In this document: piece by piece, positions 18,313 through 27,362 of the stretch
Numbering within the stretch: position 1 is the stretch's first letter
Layout: every line of letters begins with the position of its first letter
Source of the DNA: Methanoculleus frigidifontis
Lineage (GTDB): Archaea; Halobacteriota; Methanomicrobia; Methanomicrobiales; Methanoculleaceae
Reading direction: 5' to 3'
DNA length: 64,000 bases
Assembly: GCF_030464345.1 (NCBI RefSeq)
Contig: NZ_VCYH01000011.1
Coordinates: 1 to 64,000 of the forward strand
Position numbers and translations under genes: made by a program
Notes under the pieces: model-generated
What the model saw: the letters and a program-made list of their open reading frames with translations, nothing else
What the model was told of the DNA's origin: nothing
Databases searched by the model: none

Positions 18313-18477
18313 ATAGGGTAGTACCGGACTTGCGCGATTTAATACATTCCCTGTTTCCCGCGGCCGGGGTACGCGAAATCCTCCCGGGTGCAGCGGCTCC
18401 GGGGGTGTTTTCCGTGTCGACTGGACAATCTTTAAGTATGTGGCAGCCATCTCTGGTGCGTTCTGTGAGGGAGTGGT

Positions 18478-18780
18478 ATGGCGAGGGTGAACGTATCTCC
18501 AAGTGTCTGTGCATATTCGGATGAAAACTTTGAGAATCTCCATATCGAGGTTGAACTTCCCGGTGTCGACAAAAAAGATGTCTCCTTTCGGATGCAGGAG
18601 GACAGTTTCACGGTCGATGCATCGCGCGAGAACATCCGGTACGTCGGCACCTATGCGATCTATTGCCCCGTCGATCCGGATAAGGCGAAGGCAACCTTCA
18701 GAAACGGCCTCCTGGCCGTGGACGTCCCGTACAAAGAGGAGGTTCCCGAAGAGGCCCGGCAGATCCCCATCTCCGAATGA
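18478..18780 (+). CDS. Hsp20/alpha-crystallin-like small heat-shock protein
   Basis: 100 residues, essentially a lone alpha-crystallin domain. It has the [21 protein letters not shown] start, the middle beta strands, and the [13 protein letters not shown] segment that corresponds to the conserved A-x-x-x-n-G-v-L motif (here with G-L-L). The C-terminal I-x-I/V motif that drives oligomer assembly is present as IPIS. It lacks the long N-terminal arm of typical sHsps (usually 140 or more residues), so it may form small assemblies. The start has GAGTGG just upstream. Confidence 0.75.
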   Translation: MARVNVSPSVCAYSDENFENLHIEVELPGVDKKDVSFRMQEDSFTVDASRENIRYVGTYAIYCPVDPDKAKATFRNGLLAVDVPYKEEVPEEARQIPISE

Positions 18781-18896
18781 TAGAGCCGGGTCTTCATTCT
18801 CTTTTTTGTCTCCTTCGCGTGCCGGGGGCATTCATACTTCTCCGGTATGGGCAGTATCTTTATTACCCTGTATATGGAGTTCAGGGTGTGAGGCGT

Positions 18897-21053
18897 ATGG
18901 ATCCGGCACGTGGAAACCCCGAAGAAACTGGAGCACGCAACCAGGCAGCCGAGCCGAACCGGCTTGTCCGGGAGAAGAGCCCATACCTGCTCCAGCATGC
19001 GTATAACCCGGTGGACTGGTATCCCTGGAGCGAAGAGGCGTTTGCAAAAGCGCAGGCCGAAAACAAACCGATATTCCTCTCCATCGGGTATTCGACGTGC
19101 CACTGGTGCCATGTGATGGCGCACGAGTCGTTCGAAGACCCCCAGATTGCAAAGCTCCTCAATGACGTCTTTGTCTGCATCAAGGTCGACCGGGAGGAAC
19201 GCCCCGACCTCGACCAGGTGTACATGACCGCAGCACACCTGCTGACCGGGAGGGGTGGCTGGCCGCTCACCATCATCATGACGCCCGACAAAAAGCCGTT
19301 CCTTGCCGCAAGCTACATCCCGAAGGAGAGTCGGTACGGGATGACCGGCCTGCTCGACCTGATCCCGCGGATCCACAAAGCCTGGGTCTCACAGCGGGAG
19401 GCTCTCGAAGAGGCCGGGGATCAGGTGCTCGAGAACATCAGGCGTGCGGCGAGTACCGCCGAGAGGGAGGAGCTCGGTGTACAGACGCTTGAAAAGGCCT
19501 ACAATACGCTGCTCCAGAGTTTCGACGGTCTTCACGGCGGCTTCGGAAGCTCCCCGAAGTTCCCTACACCGCACAACCTCTCTTTCCTCCTGCGCTACGG
19601 GAAGCGTGCCGATGCGGAGCCGGTATACGCCATGGTTGCAAAGACCCTCCACGTGATGCGGCAGGGCGGCATCTACGATCATATCGGGTTCGGGTTCCAT
19701 CGCTACTCGACCGATGCGGAGTGGTTCGTGCCGCACTTCGAGAAGATGCTCTATGACCAGGCTCTGCTCGTCGTGGCGTACGTCGAGGCGTACCTGGCGC
19801 TCGGAGACGAAGCGTTCCGGCGGACGGCGGAGGAGACCATCACCTATGTCCTGCGAGATATGACCGACCCCGCCGGCGGATTCTATGCCGCCGAGGATGC
19901 GGACAGCGAGGGTGTCGAGGGGAAGTTCTATCTCTGGACGAAGGACGAGATCCGCGACGTGCTCGGGGAGGAGGACGGCGGCCGGTTTTCTGCGGTATTC
20001 GATGTAAAAGAGGTTGGGAACTTCAGGGTTGAGGCGACGGGCGAGAAGACGGGAAGTAATATCCTGCGGATGCGAAGAAGCCCTGCTGCCCGGGCGGCGG
20101 ACCTCGGAATGTCGGAGGATGAACTCCGCCGTTTCGTCGAGTCGGCACGGCGGAAACTCTTTGCAGCGCGAGAGAAGCGTGTCCGTCCCCACAAGGACGA
20201 CAAGATCCTGACCGACTGGAACGGGCTGATGATCGCAGCACTTGCAAAAGCTGCCAGGGCGTTCGGTTCAGTGGAGTACCGGGAGGCCGCCGAGAGGGCT
20301 GCATCGTTTCTTCTCTCCCGGCTGCGCCGTCCCGACGGGCGCCTCCTCCACCGCTACCGGGACGGCGAGGCGGGGATTACGGCGACCGCGGACGATTATG
20401 CGTTCCTGATCTGGGGGCTCTGGGAACTCTACGAGACCACGTTCGACGTCGGGTATCTCACGACTGCTCTTCTGCTCCAGAACGATATGCTTGCGCACTA
20501 CCAGGACGCCGAGAACGGTGGATTTTACACGACCGCCGCCGACGAGATCGATCTCCCGGTGAGGCAGAAGGAGGTCTACGACGGAGCAGTGCCGTCGGCA
20601 AACAGCGTCGCCGTCACAAACCTGCTGGTTCTCGGGAGGATGACGGCGCACCTGGAGTTTGAAGAGGCTGCGTACCGGGCTTTGCAGGTGTTTTCGGGGA
20701 CGATCAGTTCGATGCCGGCGGCGTATACGTTCTTCCTGACGGCGGTCGATTTCATCGCAGGCCCGAACTATGAGGTGATCATCACCGGCGTGCCGGGCGC
20801 CGGTGATACGGATGCGATGATCGGTGCAATCCGCTCCCGGTTCATTCCGAATGCGGTCATCCTCTTCCGGCCGGCAGGCGGGGAGCCGCCCCCGATCGCC
20901 TCCGTCGCGCCGTTTGCACAGGACGCCGTGCCGCTTGAGGGGCGGGCGACCGCGTATGTCTGCATAAACTACGCCTGCGACATCCCGACGACCGATGCAG
21001 ATGAGATGCTGGACCTCCTCACGCTCCCAAAGCCTCCGGAGCCGTTTGTCTGA
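18897..21053 (+). CDS. DUF255 thioredoxin-fold protein (YyaL/SPATA20 family)
   Basis: About 718 residues. The N-terminal thioredoxin-like domain holds [20 protein letters not shown] and the redox-type motif STCHWCHVM (CxxC near residue 70). The rest is a long alpha/alpha-toroid resembling six-hairpin glycosidases and epimerases, with [14 protein letters not shown] and [13 protein letters not shown] segments typical of the family. The biochemical role is not firmly known; redox chaperone or sugar-modifying activity have both been suggested. ATG 18897 is chosen over ATG 18777. The latter overlaps the Hsp20 stop as ATGA, but its extra 40 residues span a T-run and a promoter-like tattaccctgtatatgg. 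Confidence 0.85.
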   Translation: MDPARGNPEETGARNQAAEPNRLVREKSPYLLQHAYNPVDWYPWSEEAFAKAQAENKPIFLSIGYSTCHWCHVMAHESFEDPQIAKLLNDVFVCIKVDREERPDLDQVYMTAAHLLTGRGGWPLTIIMTPDKKPFLAASYIPKESRYGMTGLLDLIPRIHKAWVSQREALEEAGDQVLENIRRAASTAEREELGVQTLEKAYNTLLQSFDGLHGGFGSSPKFPTPHNLSFLLRYGKRADAEPVYAMVAKTLHVMRQGGIYDHIGFGFHRYSTDAEWFVPHFEKMLYDQALLVVAYVEAYLALGDEAFRRTAEETITYVLRDMTDPAGGFYAAEDADSEGVEGKFYLWTKDEIRDVLGEEDGGRFSAVFDVKEVGNFRVEATGEKTGSNILRMRRSPAARAADLGMSEDELRRFVESARRKLFAAREKRVRPHKDDKILTDWNGLMIAALAKAARAFGSVEYREAAERAASFLLSRLRRPDGRLLHRYRDGEAGITATADDYAFLIWGLWELYETTFDVGYLTTALLLQNDMLAHYQDAENGGFYTTAADEIDLPVRQKEVYDGAVPSANSVAVTNLLVLGRMTAHLEFEEAAYRALQVFSGTISSMPAAYTFFLTAVDFIAGPNYEVIITGVPGAGDTDAMIGAIRSRFIPNAVILFRPAGGEPPPIASVAPFAQDAVPLEGRATAYVCINYACDIPTTDADEMLDLLTLPKPPEPFV

Positions 21054-21105
21054 CCGGTACCGGGCGTGGGGCAAGGTTCATAAGCATCTATGCGGAGGAC
21101 GGCGC

Positions 21106-21636
21106 ATGATGGTGAACGGGATCGATATGGAGAAGGTAGCGGCTACGGTGAGCAGACTTGAGGCGGACCCGCGCAAAGGCCGCCTGACGCTGAAGGGTAT
21201 CACGGATTGGAACGGCGGGGCGCATTCGACCGGCATCTTCCGTAATTTTGTCATTGCCGCCGACGAGTCCGGGGGTGTCGGCGGGACGAATCGGGGGCCA
21301 GGGCCGTCCGAGCTCGTTCTGGCGGCGCTCGGCGCCTGCATCACGGTCGCCATTGCTTACAGTGCTGCGGAAGAGGGGATCGATCTTCGGTCGGTGGAGC
21401 TGGACGTCGAGGGCGATATCGATCTTGCAGGGTTCTTCAGACGGGATCTCTCCACCGATGCCGGACCCGGCTTTTCGGCGGTCCGGGTGACCGCCCGGGT
21501 CGACGCCGACGCAGAGCCGGAGAGGATCGCGGCGATCGTCCAGCGGGGTCAGGAACGATCGGCGGTACTGGATACGCTTTCTCACCCGGTTCCGGTCATG
21601 GTCAGGCTCGAGCAGGAAGTACCTGCGGATCGGTGA
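21106..21636 (+). CDS. OsmC family protein
   Basis: About 176 residues, starting at ATG 21106 after GCGGAGGAC. OsmC/Ohr proteins reduce organic hydroperoxides through two cysteines, but several subfamilies lack one. Here the core GPGPSELVLAALGACITVAIAY contains the conserved central Cys in ALGAC. The second one, normally about 60 residues later in a helix, is not evident (LDTLSHPVPV occupies the usual region). Peroxidase activity is therefore uncertain. The gene lies 50 bases behind the DUF255 gene on the same strand. Confidence 0.8.
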   Translation: MMVNGIDMEKVAATVSRLEADPRKGRLTLKGITDWNGGAHSTGIFRNFVIAADESGGVGGTNRGPGPSELVLAALGACITVAIAYSAAEEGIDLRSVELDVEGDIDLAGFFRRDLSTDAGPGFSAVRVTARVDADAEPERIAAIVQRGQERSAVLDTLSHPVPVMVRLEQEVPADR

Positions 21637-21671
21637 TACGTGCTCTGGTTTTCGGGTCCTGGAGATGACCG

Positions 21672-23036
21672 TCAGTCCCGGGTGAGCGAGTATCCCGCAC
21701 CCTCCCAACCGTGCGTTCCGCCGAGCAGGTTCGTGACGTTCTCGTAGCCGTTCTTCTGGAGGATGCTGGCCGCAAGGCTTCCCTTGTACCCCACGTCGCA
21801 GTGGGCGACGATGTGTTTGTCCCGCGGCACCCGCCCGAGGTTCTGGTCGAGGTTCCCGACGTAGATGTGGTGCGACCCCGGGATGTATCCGTCCCTTTCG
21901 CGGTGGGTGATGTCCCGCACGTCCAGAATGAAGACTGACGGATCGGTGAGATGTTCTGCAAGATCGCGAGGCGACCAGATGCCGGCGGTCTCGAGCTCCC
22001 TGCCCTGCCGGAACCATGCCGCAAACCCGCCTGCCAGATATCCGGTGATGGTGTCGTAGCCGAGGCGGACGAAGTGGCGGATCACCGGGTCGAGGTCGAG
22101 GTTGAAGTCGTCGATGAGAACGATCGGATCGTCGTACTTCAGGAGATAGCCGATGAACGCAGGCAGCCCCTCCCGCCAGATGTTGATGCTGCCGGGAACG
22201 TGGCCGCCGGCGAAACTTGTCGGCGACCGGATATCGAGGATCTGTGCGTTCTGCATCTCCCGGATCGCTTTGGGCGACAGCGCCGCAAGGTGCGGGATGG
22301 TGTAGATGAGCGGCGGGCCGTGCAGGTTCAGGTCTTCCATCTTCCGGAAGTAGGGCGGCACATAGAGGTGCTCATGCTTTTTGTACTCGACGAAATCCGC
22401 CTTCGACCACTGCAGGAGCGGCGTGTGCTCTTTTTCGTAGCCGATGGTGGTATACTCCCGGTCGCTGATATCGCCGCCGCAGACCGATCCTGCCCCGTGT
22501 GCCGGGCAGACGATCACGTCGTCTCCGAGCGGGAGGATCTTGTCGTGGAGGCTGTCGTAGAGCATCCCGCTCATCTTCTCCCGCATCTCGTCTCCGGCAA
22601 GGTCGGTCCGCCCCACATCGCCGGCGAAGAGCGCATCCCCGGTGAAGACCATCAGGGGATCGTCCGAGACGGCGGTGTCCGAGAGGACGTAGGAGAGACT
22701 CTCCTTCGTGTGCCCCGGAGTCTCGAGCACCCGGAGCCTGAGCGTTCCGATGGAGAAGGTGTCCCCCTCCCCGGCGGCGTTTCCGTAGCCGAAATCGATC
22801 GCTGCGCCGTGGTAGATCTCCGCTCCCGTGGGGCGGGCAAGTTCCCGGGAGCCGACGACGTAGTCTTCGTTCCTGTGCGTCTCGAAGATCCGGGTGATCG
22901 TCATGTTCCGGCTTTCTGCAATCTTCGTATAGATCCGGCAGTCGCGTCTCGGGTCGATGACGGCAGCCTCACTCCCCGAGCCGATCATATACGAATTGTG
23001 GGCGAGAAGATCGGATTTTACCTTTTCAAACAGCAT
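21672..23036 (-). CDS. Metallo-beta-lactamase fold protein with two rhodanese domains
   Basis: About 454 residues; ATG 23036 follows GAGGTTGA. Residues 1-240 are an MBL fold of the persulfide-dioxygenase/glyoxalase II type. ETPGHTKESLSY, GDALFAGDVGR and VCPAHGAGS carry the later metal ligands, but the first motif is THRNEDY instead of THxHxDH. Two rhodanese domains follow. The first (about 265-350) has no cysteine in its loop (LIDDFNLDLD). The second (about 360-454) has one in AHCDVGYKGS, the expected persulfide carrier. A role in sulfane-sulfur handling is likely from the family, but the altered metal site makes the reaction uncertain. Confidence 0.82.
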   Translation of the reverse strand: MLFEKVKSDLLAHNSYMIGSGSEAAVIDPRRDCRIYTKIAESRNMTITRIFETHRNEDYVVGSRELARPTGAEIYHGAAIDFGYGNAAGEGDTFSIGTLRLRVLETPGHTKESLSYVLSDTAVSDDPLMVFTGDALFAGDVGRTDLAGDEMREKMSGMLYDSLHDKILPLGDDVIVCPAHGAGSVCGGDISDREYTTIGYEKEHTPLLQWSKADFVEYKKHEHLYVPPYFRKMEDLNLHGPPLIYTIPHLAALSPKAIREMQNAQILDIRSPTSFAGGHVPGSINIWREGLPAFIGYLLKYDDPIVLIDDFNLDLDPVIRHFVRLGYDTITGYLAGGFAAWFRQGRELETAGIWSPRDLAEHLTDPSVFILDVRDITHRERDGYIPGSHHIYVGNLDQNLGRVPRDKHIVAHCDVGYKGSLAASILQKNGYENVTNLLGGTHGWEGAGYSLTRD

Positions 23037-23108
23037 AGACTCAACCTCGCCGCCGCTCACTGCTACGGCGAATCAGGGGTGCTGAAGGATGATATATAAA
23101 TTGATCCC

Positions 23109-25244
23109 TCAGCGTGCACTCTTCTCTATTGGTGCTCGCTCCTCCGCTGGCTCCCGCCACATGCACTTCTCTTCGGGAGGCGGGTATTGCCTGCCACCGT
23201 CGGGATGAGCTCCCCGGGCGGCGAATATGCTGCCGACGGCCTTGAACGCGTCCTCGAGCTCCGAGAAGTTCGGGATGCTGCAGCTCCGCAGGATCCGCAG
23301 GCCGCTCTTCATGCTGTCGCCGCCGAGAACGCATCCCACGACCATCTTGCTTGTGTGGCGTGAAAACCGGACGATCTCGTTGGCGAGGTGTGTCGGGTTC
23401 GTGAGCATCGTCGGAACCGCGATGACGAATGCGACGTCCCAGAAGTCCTGGTGCTGGATCATGATGTCGAAGACCGCCGCGAACCGGTCGACGCCGGTAT
23501 CTCCGAGGAGATCCATCGGGTTTGCACGGCTCCAGCACTTCGGCAAAAAAGCGTCGAGCTTCGCCCGCACCTCCTCCGGCAGGTCGACCATGGTCAGCCC
23601 GTACTTCTCGGCGTAGTCCGAGGCGAGGACACCGAACCCGCCTGCGCTGGTGATCGCGATCGCCCGTTTCCCTGCGGGATACCCTTCCGAGGCGAGGAGC
23701 TCTGCAAGCTGGAACGCCTCGCGGAGATCGGTCGCCGGGATCACGCCCGCCTGCCGGAACGCCGCCATGTAGACGTCGTGGCTGCCAGCCAGCGATCCGG
23801 TATGCGACGAAGCAGCCTGTTTTCCCTTCTGCGACGATCCGGACTTGATGACGATGACCGGTTTCTTCTCCGCGACCTCCCTGACGTCCTTCATGAACGA
23901 ACGCCCGTTTTTGATCTCTTCGATGTACAGGGTGATCGCCCGCGTCACGGGATGCTCCTCCACGAACCGGAGGAAGTGCTCGAACCCGAGGTCCGCCTGG
24001 TTGCCGACGCTGAAGACCGCCGAAAACCCGAGGTCTTCGGGCAGGCTCCAGTCGACGATGGTGGTGATGATGGCGCCGCTCTGGGATATGAAAGCGATGT
24101 GCCCGGGTTTCGGAGAGACCGGGTCGAACGTTGCGTTGATGCCCTGGTGAGGCAGCATGATCCCGAGGCAGTTCGGGCCGATGACCCGTGTCCCGTAGCG
24201 TTTGGCGGTCTTCACGACCTCCTCTTCAAGCCGCTTTCCCTCCTCGCCGGCCTCGCGGAACCCCGCAGTGACGATGACGGCGAGTTTCACACCTTTCTTG
24301 CCGCACTCCTCCATGGTGGCGGGCACGTAGCGGGCGGGGACGGCGATGACGGCGCAGTCCACGGGCTCGGGAACGTCGGTTATCGAGGGATAGGCATCGC
24401 GCCCGAAGAGTTCCGTCCGGTTTGGGTTGATGGGGTAGAGCCGTCCCGGAAACTCGAGGAGGTTTCTAAAGACGGCGTAGCCGACCTTTCTCGGGTTCGA
24501 TGAAGCACCGATGACGGCGATGGACTGGGGGAAGAAGATCTCTTCGGGCGCTTCGACCCGGGGCGGGATCCGTTCGGGGCCAATCGCGCCGTCCATGATG
24601 ATCCGGGCGTCGACGACATGGGCGCCTTTTTCGTAGAGAATGACCGGGTTTAAGTCGAACTCGCGCATCTCCGCTCGTTCCAGAAAAGTCTGGCTCATGC
24701 TGGTGAGGATGTCGACGAGCGCTTCCTCGTCTCTCGGCTCTTCACCGCGGTAGCCCTGAATGAGACGGTAGCCTTCGATCTCCCGGATCATCTCCCGCGC
24801 ATCCTCGCGCGAGATCGGAAGCACACGGATCGAGACGTCGCGGAGGAGCTCGACGAGCTTGCCGCCGAGGCCGAAGGTGATGATCTTCCCGAAGGCCGGG
24901 TCGGTCTTCCCGCCGATCAGCACCTCAAGGCCAGGGGGCATCTGTTTCTCGACGACGATCCCGGTGATCTCTGCCTCAGGTACCCGGGAGGTGCTCTTCT
25001 CCATGATGTCCCGGAACGCCGCTTCCGCCCGTTTCGGTGTCTCGATGTGGGTTATCACGCCCCCGACATCGCTCTTATGAATGATCTGCGGGGAGATGAC
25101 CTTCATAACGACCGGGGTGCCTATGGATTCGGCGGCCACTGCGGCATCTTTGGCGTTCGTCACCAGACGGTGCGGCGGTACCGGAATACCGCGTTCGTCC
25201 AGCAGGTCGTATCCTTCAGTTTCACTCAACATCTTTTCCGCCAT
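23109..25244 (-). CDS. ADP-forming acyl-CoA synthetase, beta-alpha fusion
   Basis: About 711 residues. Converts an acyl-CoA (commonly acetyl-CoA) with ADP and phosphate to acid, CoA and ATP, or the reverse. The N-terminal ATP-grasp domain (about 1-225) has PVVMKVISPQIIHKSDVGGV. The CoA-binding domain follows (IAVIGASSNPRKVG), then ligase domains with the phospho-histidine in SSHTGSLAGS. ATP-grasp is placed first, the reverse of the acs/pat-like alpha-beta order. ATG 25244 is chosen because ctaataatag (about 25326) provides a promoter and GCGAGGGATACT precedes the start; the frame upstream runs into the repeat element. The substrate may be acetate, propionate or an aryl acid. Confidence 0.88.
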   Translation of the reverse strand: MAEKMLSETEGYDLLDERGIPVPPHRLVTNAKDAAVAAESIGTPVVMKVISPQIIHKSDVGGVITHIETPKRAEAAFRDIMEKSTSRVPEAEITGIVVEKQMPPGLEVLIGGKTDPAFGKIITFGLGGKLVELLRDVSIRVLPISREDAREMIREIEGYRLIQGYRGEEPRDEEALVDILTSMSQTFLERAEMREFDLNPVILYEKGAHVVDARIIMDGAIGPERIPPRVEAPEEIFFPQSIAVIGASSNPRKVGYAVFRNLLEFPGRLYPINPNRTELFGRDAYPSITDVPEPVDCAVIAVPARYVPATMEECGKKGVKLAVIVTAGFREAGEEGKRLEEEVVKTAKRYGTRVIGPNCLGIMLPHQGINATFDPVSPKPGHIAFISQSGAIITTIVDWSLPEDLGFSAVFSVGNQADLGFEHFLRFVEEHPVTRAITLYIEEIKNGRSFMKDVREVAEKKPVIVIKSGSSQKGKQAASSHTGSLAGSHDVYMAAFRQAGVIPATDLREAFQLAELLASEGYPAGKRAIAITSAGGFGVLASDYAEKYGLTMVDLPEEVRAKLDAFLPKCWSRANPMDLLGDTGVDRFAAVFDIMIQHQDFWDVAFVIAVPTMLTNPTHLANEIVRFSRHTSKMVVGCVLGGDSMKSGLRILRSCSIPNFSELEDAFKAVGSIFAARGAHPDGGRQYPPPEEKCMWREPAEERAPIEKSAR

Positions 25245-25444
25245 AGTATCCCTCGCAAAGACACGGTTCTGCGGTAGTGCCGCATGGCCGATGGTGCTGA
25301 CACGAGAGCATGAACGATTGTCACTAATAATAGTTTCCGCCACCGGAGTGCCCGGATTGTACCGCCGTTCCGTCGTTTTTTCGGACGGCGGAGGTGCGCC
25401 TGCAGAGCCGGGAGGAGTCGCAGAGAAGCCGGCCGGCGGGGATG

Positions 25445-25916
25445 GGTAGTACCCTACGAAACAACTGATACTCCCTTTGTTGAGATCGCATCCGGGTGTT
25501 CCCGATTGACTGCAACCCGGGGCACGGCGTTCCATTGGGTATCGCCATGACTGCCCCCGCCCCTGGGGGGCGGGGGAGGAGGCCGGAGGCCGGGCGAGGT
25601 GGGGGGTGAGGTGTGCGGATCTTTGCGTAAGACAGGGGAGGGGGAGACCCCTCCCCGTCAGCCCCACCCCCATGGCGATAGCCACCACGGTCCGCGGCAT
25701 GGGGGCATGCGTGAGAAAAAAGGCCGAACTTTGGGTACAGGCCAGGCCGGCACCAATCCCGTCAGGGAAGAATGACAGCCGGAAGAGAGTTTCACCAAAT
25801 CCCGATAATGGAAATCTTCTCCCCATGGTATTTTTATCATGAATGCCGGTTGGTGGATAGCGTAATCCGGTCGGATTCTCTGAGATCAAGTATCAGGTAT
25901 ATGCTGGAGCACTACC
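25445..25916. mobile_element. MITE-like element, copy A (with G-rich insert)
   Basis: 472 bases, matching 49236-49591 over its whole length apart from about 115 extra bases at 25529-25643. The ends are imperfect inverted repeats: 20 of the first 28 bases from the left end match the complement of the right end, with CTGATACT exact in both. It encodes no transposase. No target duplication is visible here (left flank GGGGATG, right flank TGAAGACG), which suggests age or rearrangement. Confidence 0.75.
25540..25680. repeat. G-rich hairpin block inside copy A
   Basis: The extra segment of copy A contains a perfect stem CCCCCGCCCC/GGGGCGGGGG (25554-25563 and 25667 is not involved; right arm 25567-25576). 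It also holds a long G-rich run (25567-25610) and, at its end, GGGGAGGGG/CCCCTCCCC with a GAGA loop (25635-25643 and 25648-25656). The ten-base arms tatcgccatg (25540-25549) and catggcgata (25671-25680) enclose it. It could be a nested REP-like unit. Confidence 0.55.
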
Positions 25917-26168
25917 TGAAGACGATTCCGATCCGGATGCCGATAGTATATGCCGTTGTCATCCACTGCGGGATTTTCAAAATCCGGGAAAAGTATCCCG
26001 GTAATACGGGGCGACGGCTCCGGGGATTACTACAATTGCCGGATCCCGATCGATTTATTCACACTCAAGAATAATTCCTGCTACGAATTCGGCGTTATAT
26101 CGATACAGTTAATAATTGGTATTACCTTCTACTTGTTTGGTATTACAACTATCCGCAGGAGCTTCCCG

Positions 26169-27314
26169 ATGAAAAAGAGTATGATACTTCCCCTTATGGC
26201 GCTTATGCTGGCACTCGTCCTGGTTGCCGCCGGTTGCACGGGCACGAGCACCACGCCCGAAACGGGTGCGGCAGCGGAGACGATCACCGTCACCGACGGG
26301 TTTTCGCGAGAGATCCAGGTTCCGTCCCCTGTGGAGAGCGTCGTCTGCTCCGGGTCCGGCTGCCTGCGCTACCTCGTCTACCTGCAGGGGCAGGACCTCG
26401 CGGTCGGCGTCGACAGCATCGAGAAGGATGACCGGGCGGTCGATGCACGGGCATATGTCCACGCAAACCCGCAGTTCAAGGACCTGCCCCTGATCGGCGA
26501 GTTCCGGGGCAAGGACGACCCTGAGAAGATCATCGGCATCGGGCCGCAGGTCGTCTTCAAGACCGGGTCGACCGGCACGTCATACGCGACCAGCGCCGAC
26601 GACGCCGAGAAACTCCAGGCCAAGACCGGTATCCCGGTGGTCGCATTCCCGTACGGCTCTCTCAGGAACGACGCCGAGAAGGCTGAGATGTACGAAGGCC
26701 TCCGGGTGATGGGCCAGGTCACCGGGAAGGAGGACCGGGCTGAAGAGGTGATCGCTTACATCGAGGCGACGATGGCCGATCTCGAGAGCCGGACCGCGGA
26801 CATCCCCGAGTCCGAGCGGAAGACCGTCTATGTCGGCGGCGTGAGTTCGGCAGGTGCGCACGGCATCGTCTCCACCGAACCGGCCTACCCGCCGTTCCTC
26901 TGGATCCATGCAGAGAACGTCGCGGCAGGCATGGGCGCGGCGCACGCAGATATCGCCAAAGAAGCCCTCGTCGACTGGGACCCCGACTACATCTTCGTCG
27001 ATATCGGCACCGCGCAGCTCGGTGACGGCAGCGCGATCGGAGAGCTGAAGACCGACCCCGCACTGCAGGGTCTCTCCGCGGTGAAGGAGGGCAATATCTA
27101 CGGTGTCCTGCCCTACAACTACTACAACGTCAACTACGGCTCGGTGCTTGCAGACGCCTACTTCGTCGGCAAGGTCCTCTACCCTGACCGCTTCGCCGAC
27201 ATCGATCCCGCGGAGAAGGCCGACGAGATCTACACCTTCTTCGTCGGAAAGCCGGTCTTCGGCGAGATCAATGACGATTACGGCGGTCTGGCATTTGCAC
27301 GGATTCCCCTGTGA
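26169..27314 (+). CDS. ABC importer substrate-binding lipoprotein (FecB/BtuF type)
   Basis: About 381 residues. The signal peptide is KKSMILPLMALMLALVLVAA followed by Gly and the lipobox Cys of VAAGC, so the mature protein is probably lipid-anchored outside the membrane. After a Thr-rich linker the two-lobed periplasmic-binding fold begins at TVTDGFSREIQVPSPVESVV. This is the usual opening for iron-siderophore and cobalamin binders; VDWDPDYIFVDIGTAQLG is in the second lobe. ATG 26169 follows AGGAG. The gene is 48 bases before the permease. Siderophore, haem or corrinoid are all possible. The cbiZ gene at 48 kb makes a corrinoid attractive, but that is inference. Confidence 0.88.
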   Translation: MKKSMILPLMALMLALVLVAAGCTGTSTTPETGAAAETITVTDGFSREIQVPSPVESVVCSGSGCLRYLVYLQGQDLAVGVDSIEKDDRAVDARAYVHANPQFKDLPLIGEFRGKDDPEKIIGIGPQVVFKTGSTGTSYATSADDAEKLQAKTGIPVVAFPYGSLRNDAEKAEMYEGLRVMGQVTGKEDRAEEVIAYIEATMADLESRTADIPESERKTVYVGGVSSAGAHGIVSTEPAYPPFLWIHAENVAAGMGAAHADIAKEALVDWDPDYIFVDIGTAQLGDGSAIGELKTDPALQGLSAVKEGNIYGVLPYNYYNVNYGSVLADAYFVGKVLYPDRFADIDPAEKADEIYTFFVGKPVFGEINDDYGGLAFARIPL

Positions 27315-27362
27315 GAAGATGAACGATGATTCCGAGAGCAGCATACCGGAGGGCTAAGGGGC

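Larger units (their letters stand above)
25245..26168. other. Intergenic region occupied by an inverted-repeat element
   Basis: More than 900 bases. Positions 25245-25444 hold the promoter of the acyl-CoA synthetase and a C/G-rich stem (CCGCCGT near 25363 with ACGGCGG near 25385). Positions 25445-25916 are a repeat also found at 49236-49591. The rest is AT-rich and supplies the promoter of the lipoprotein gene. Open frames across the repeat differ between the two copies and are not kept. Confidence 0.6.

Noticed and set aside
18777-18896. Alternative start of the DUF255 gene overlapping the Hsp20 stop as ATGA
   Set aside because: The 40 added residues cross a T-run and promoter-like sequence and do not match the family start; ATG 18897 fits better.
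25245-25889. Long N-terminal extension of the acyl-CoA synthetase frame
   Set aside because: It runs through a promoter and the repeat element; the family begins at MAEKMLSETEGY.
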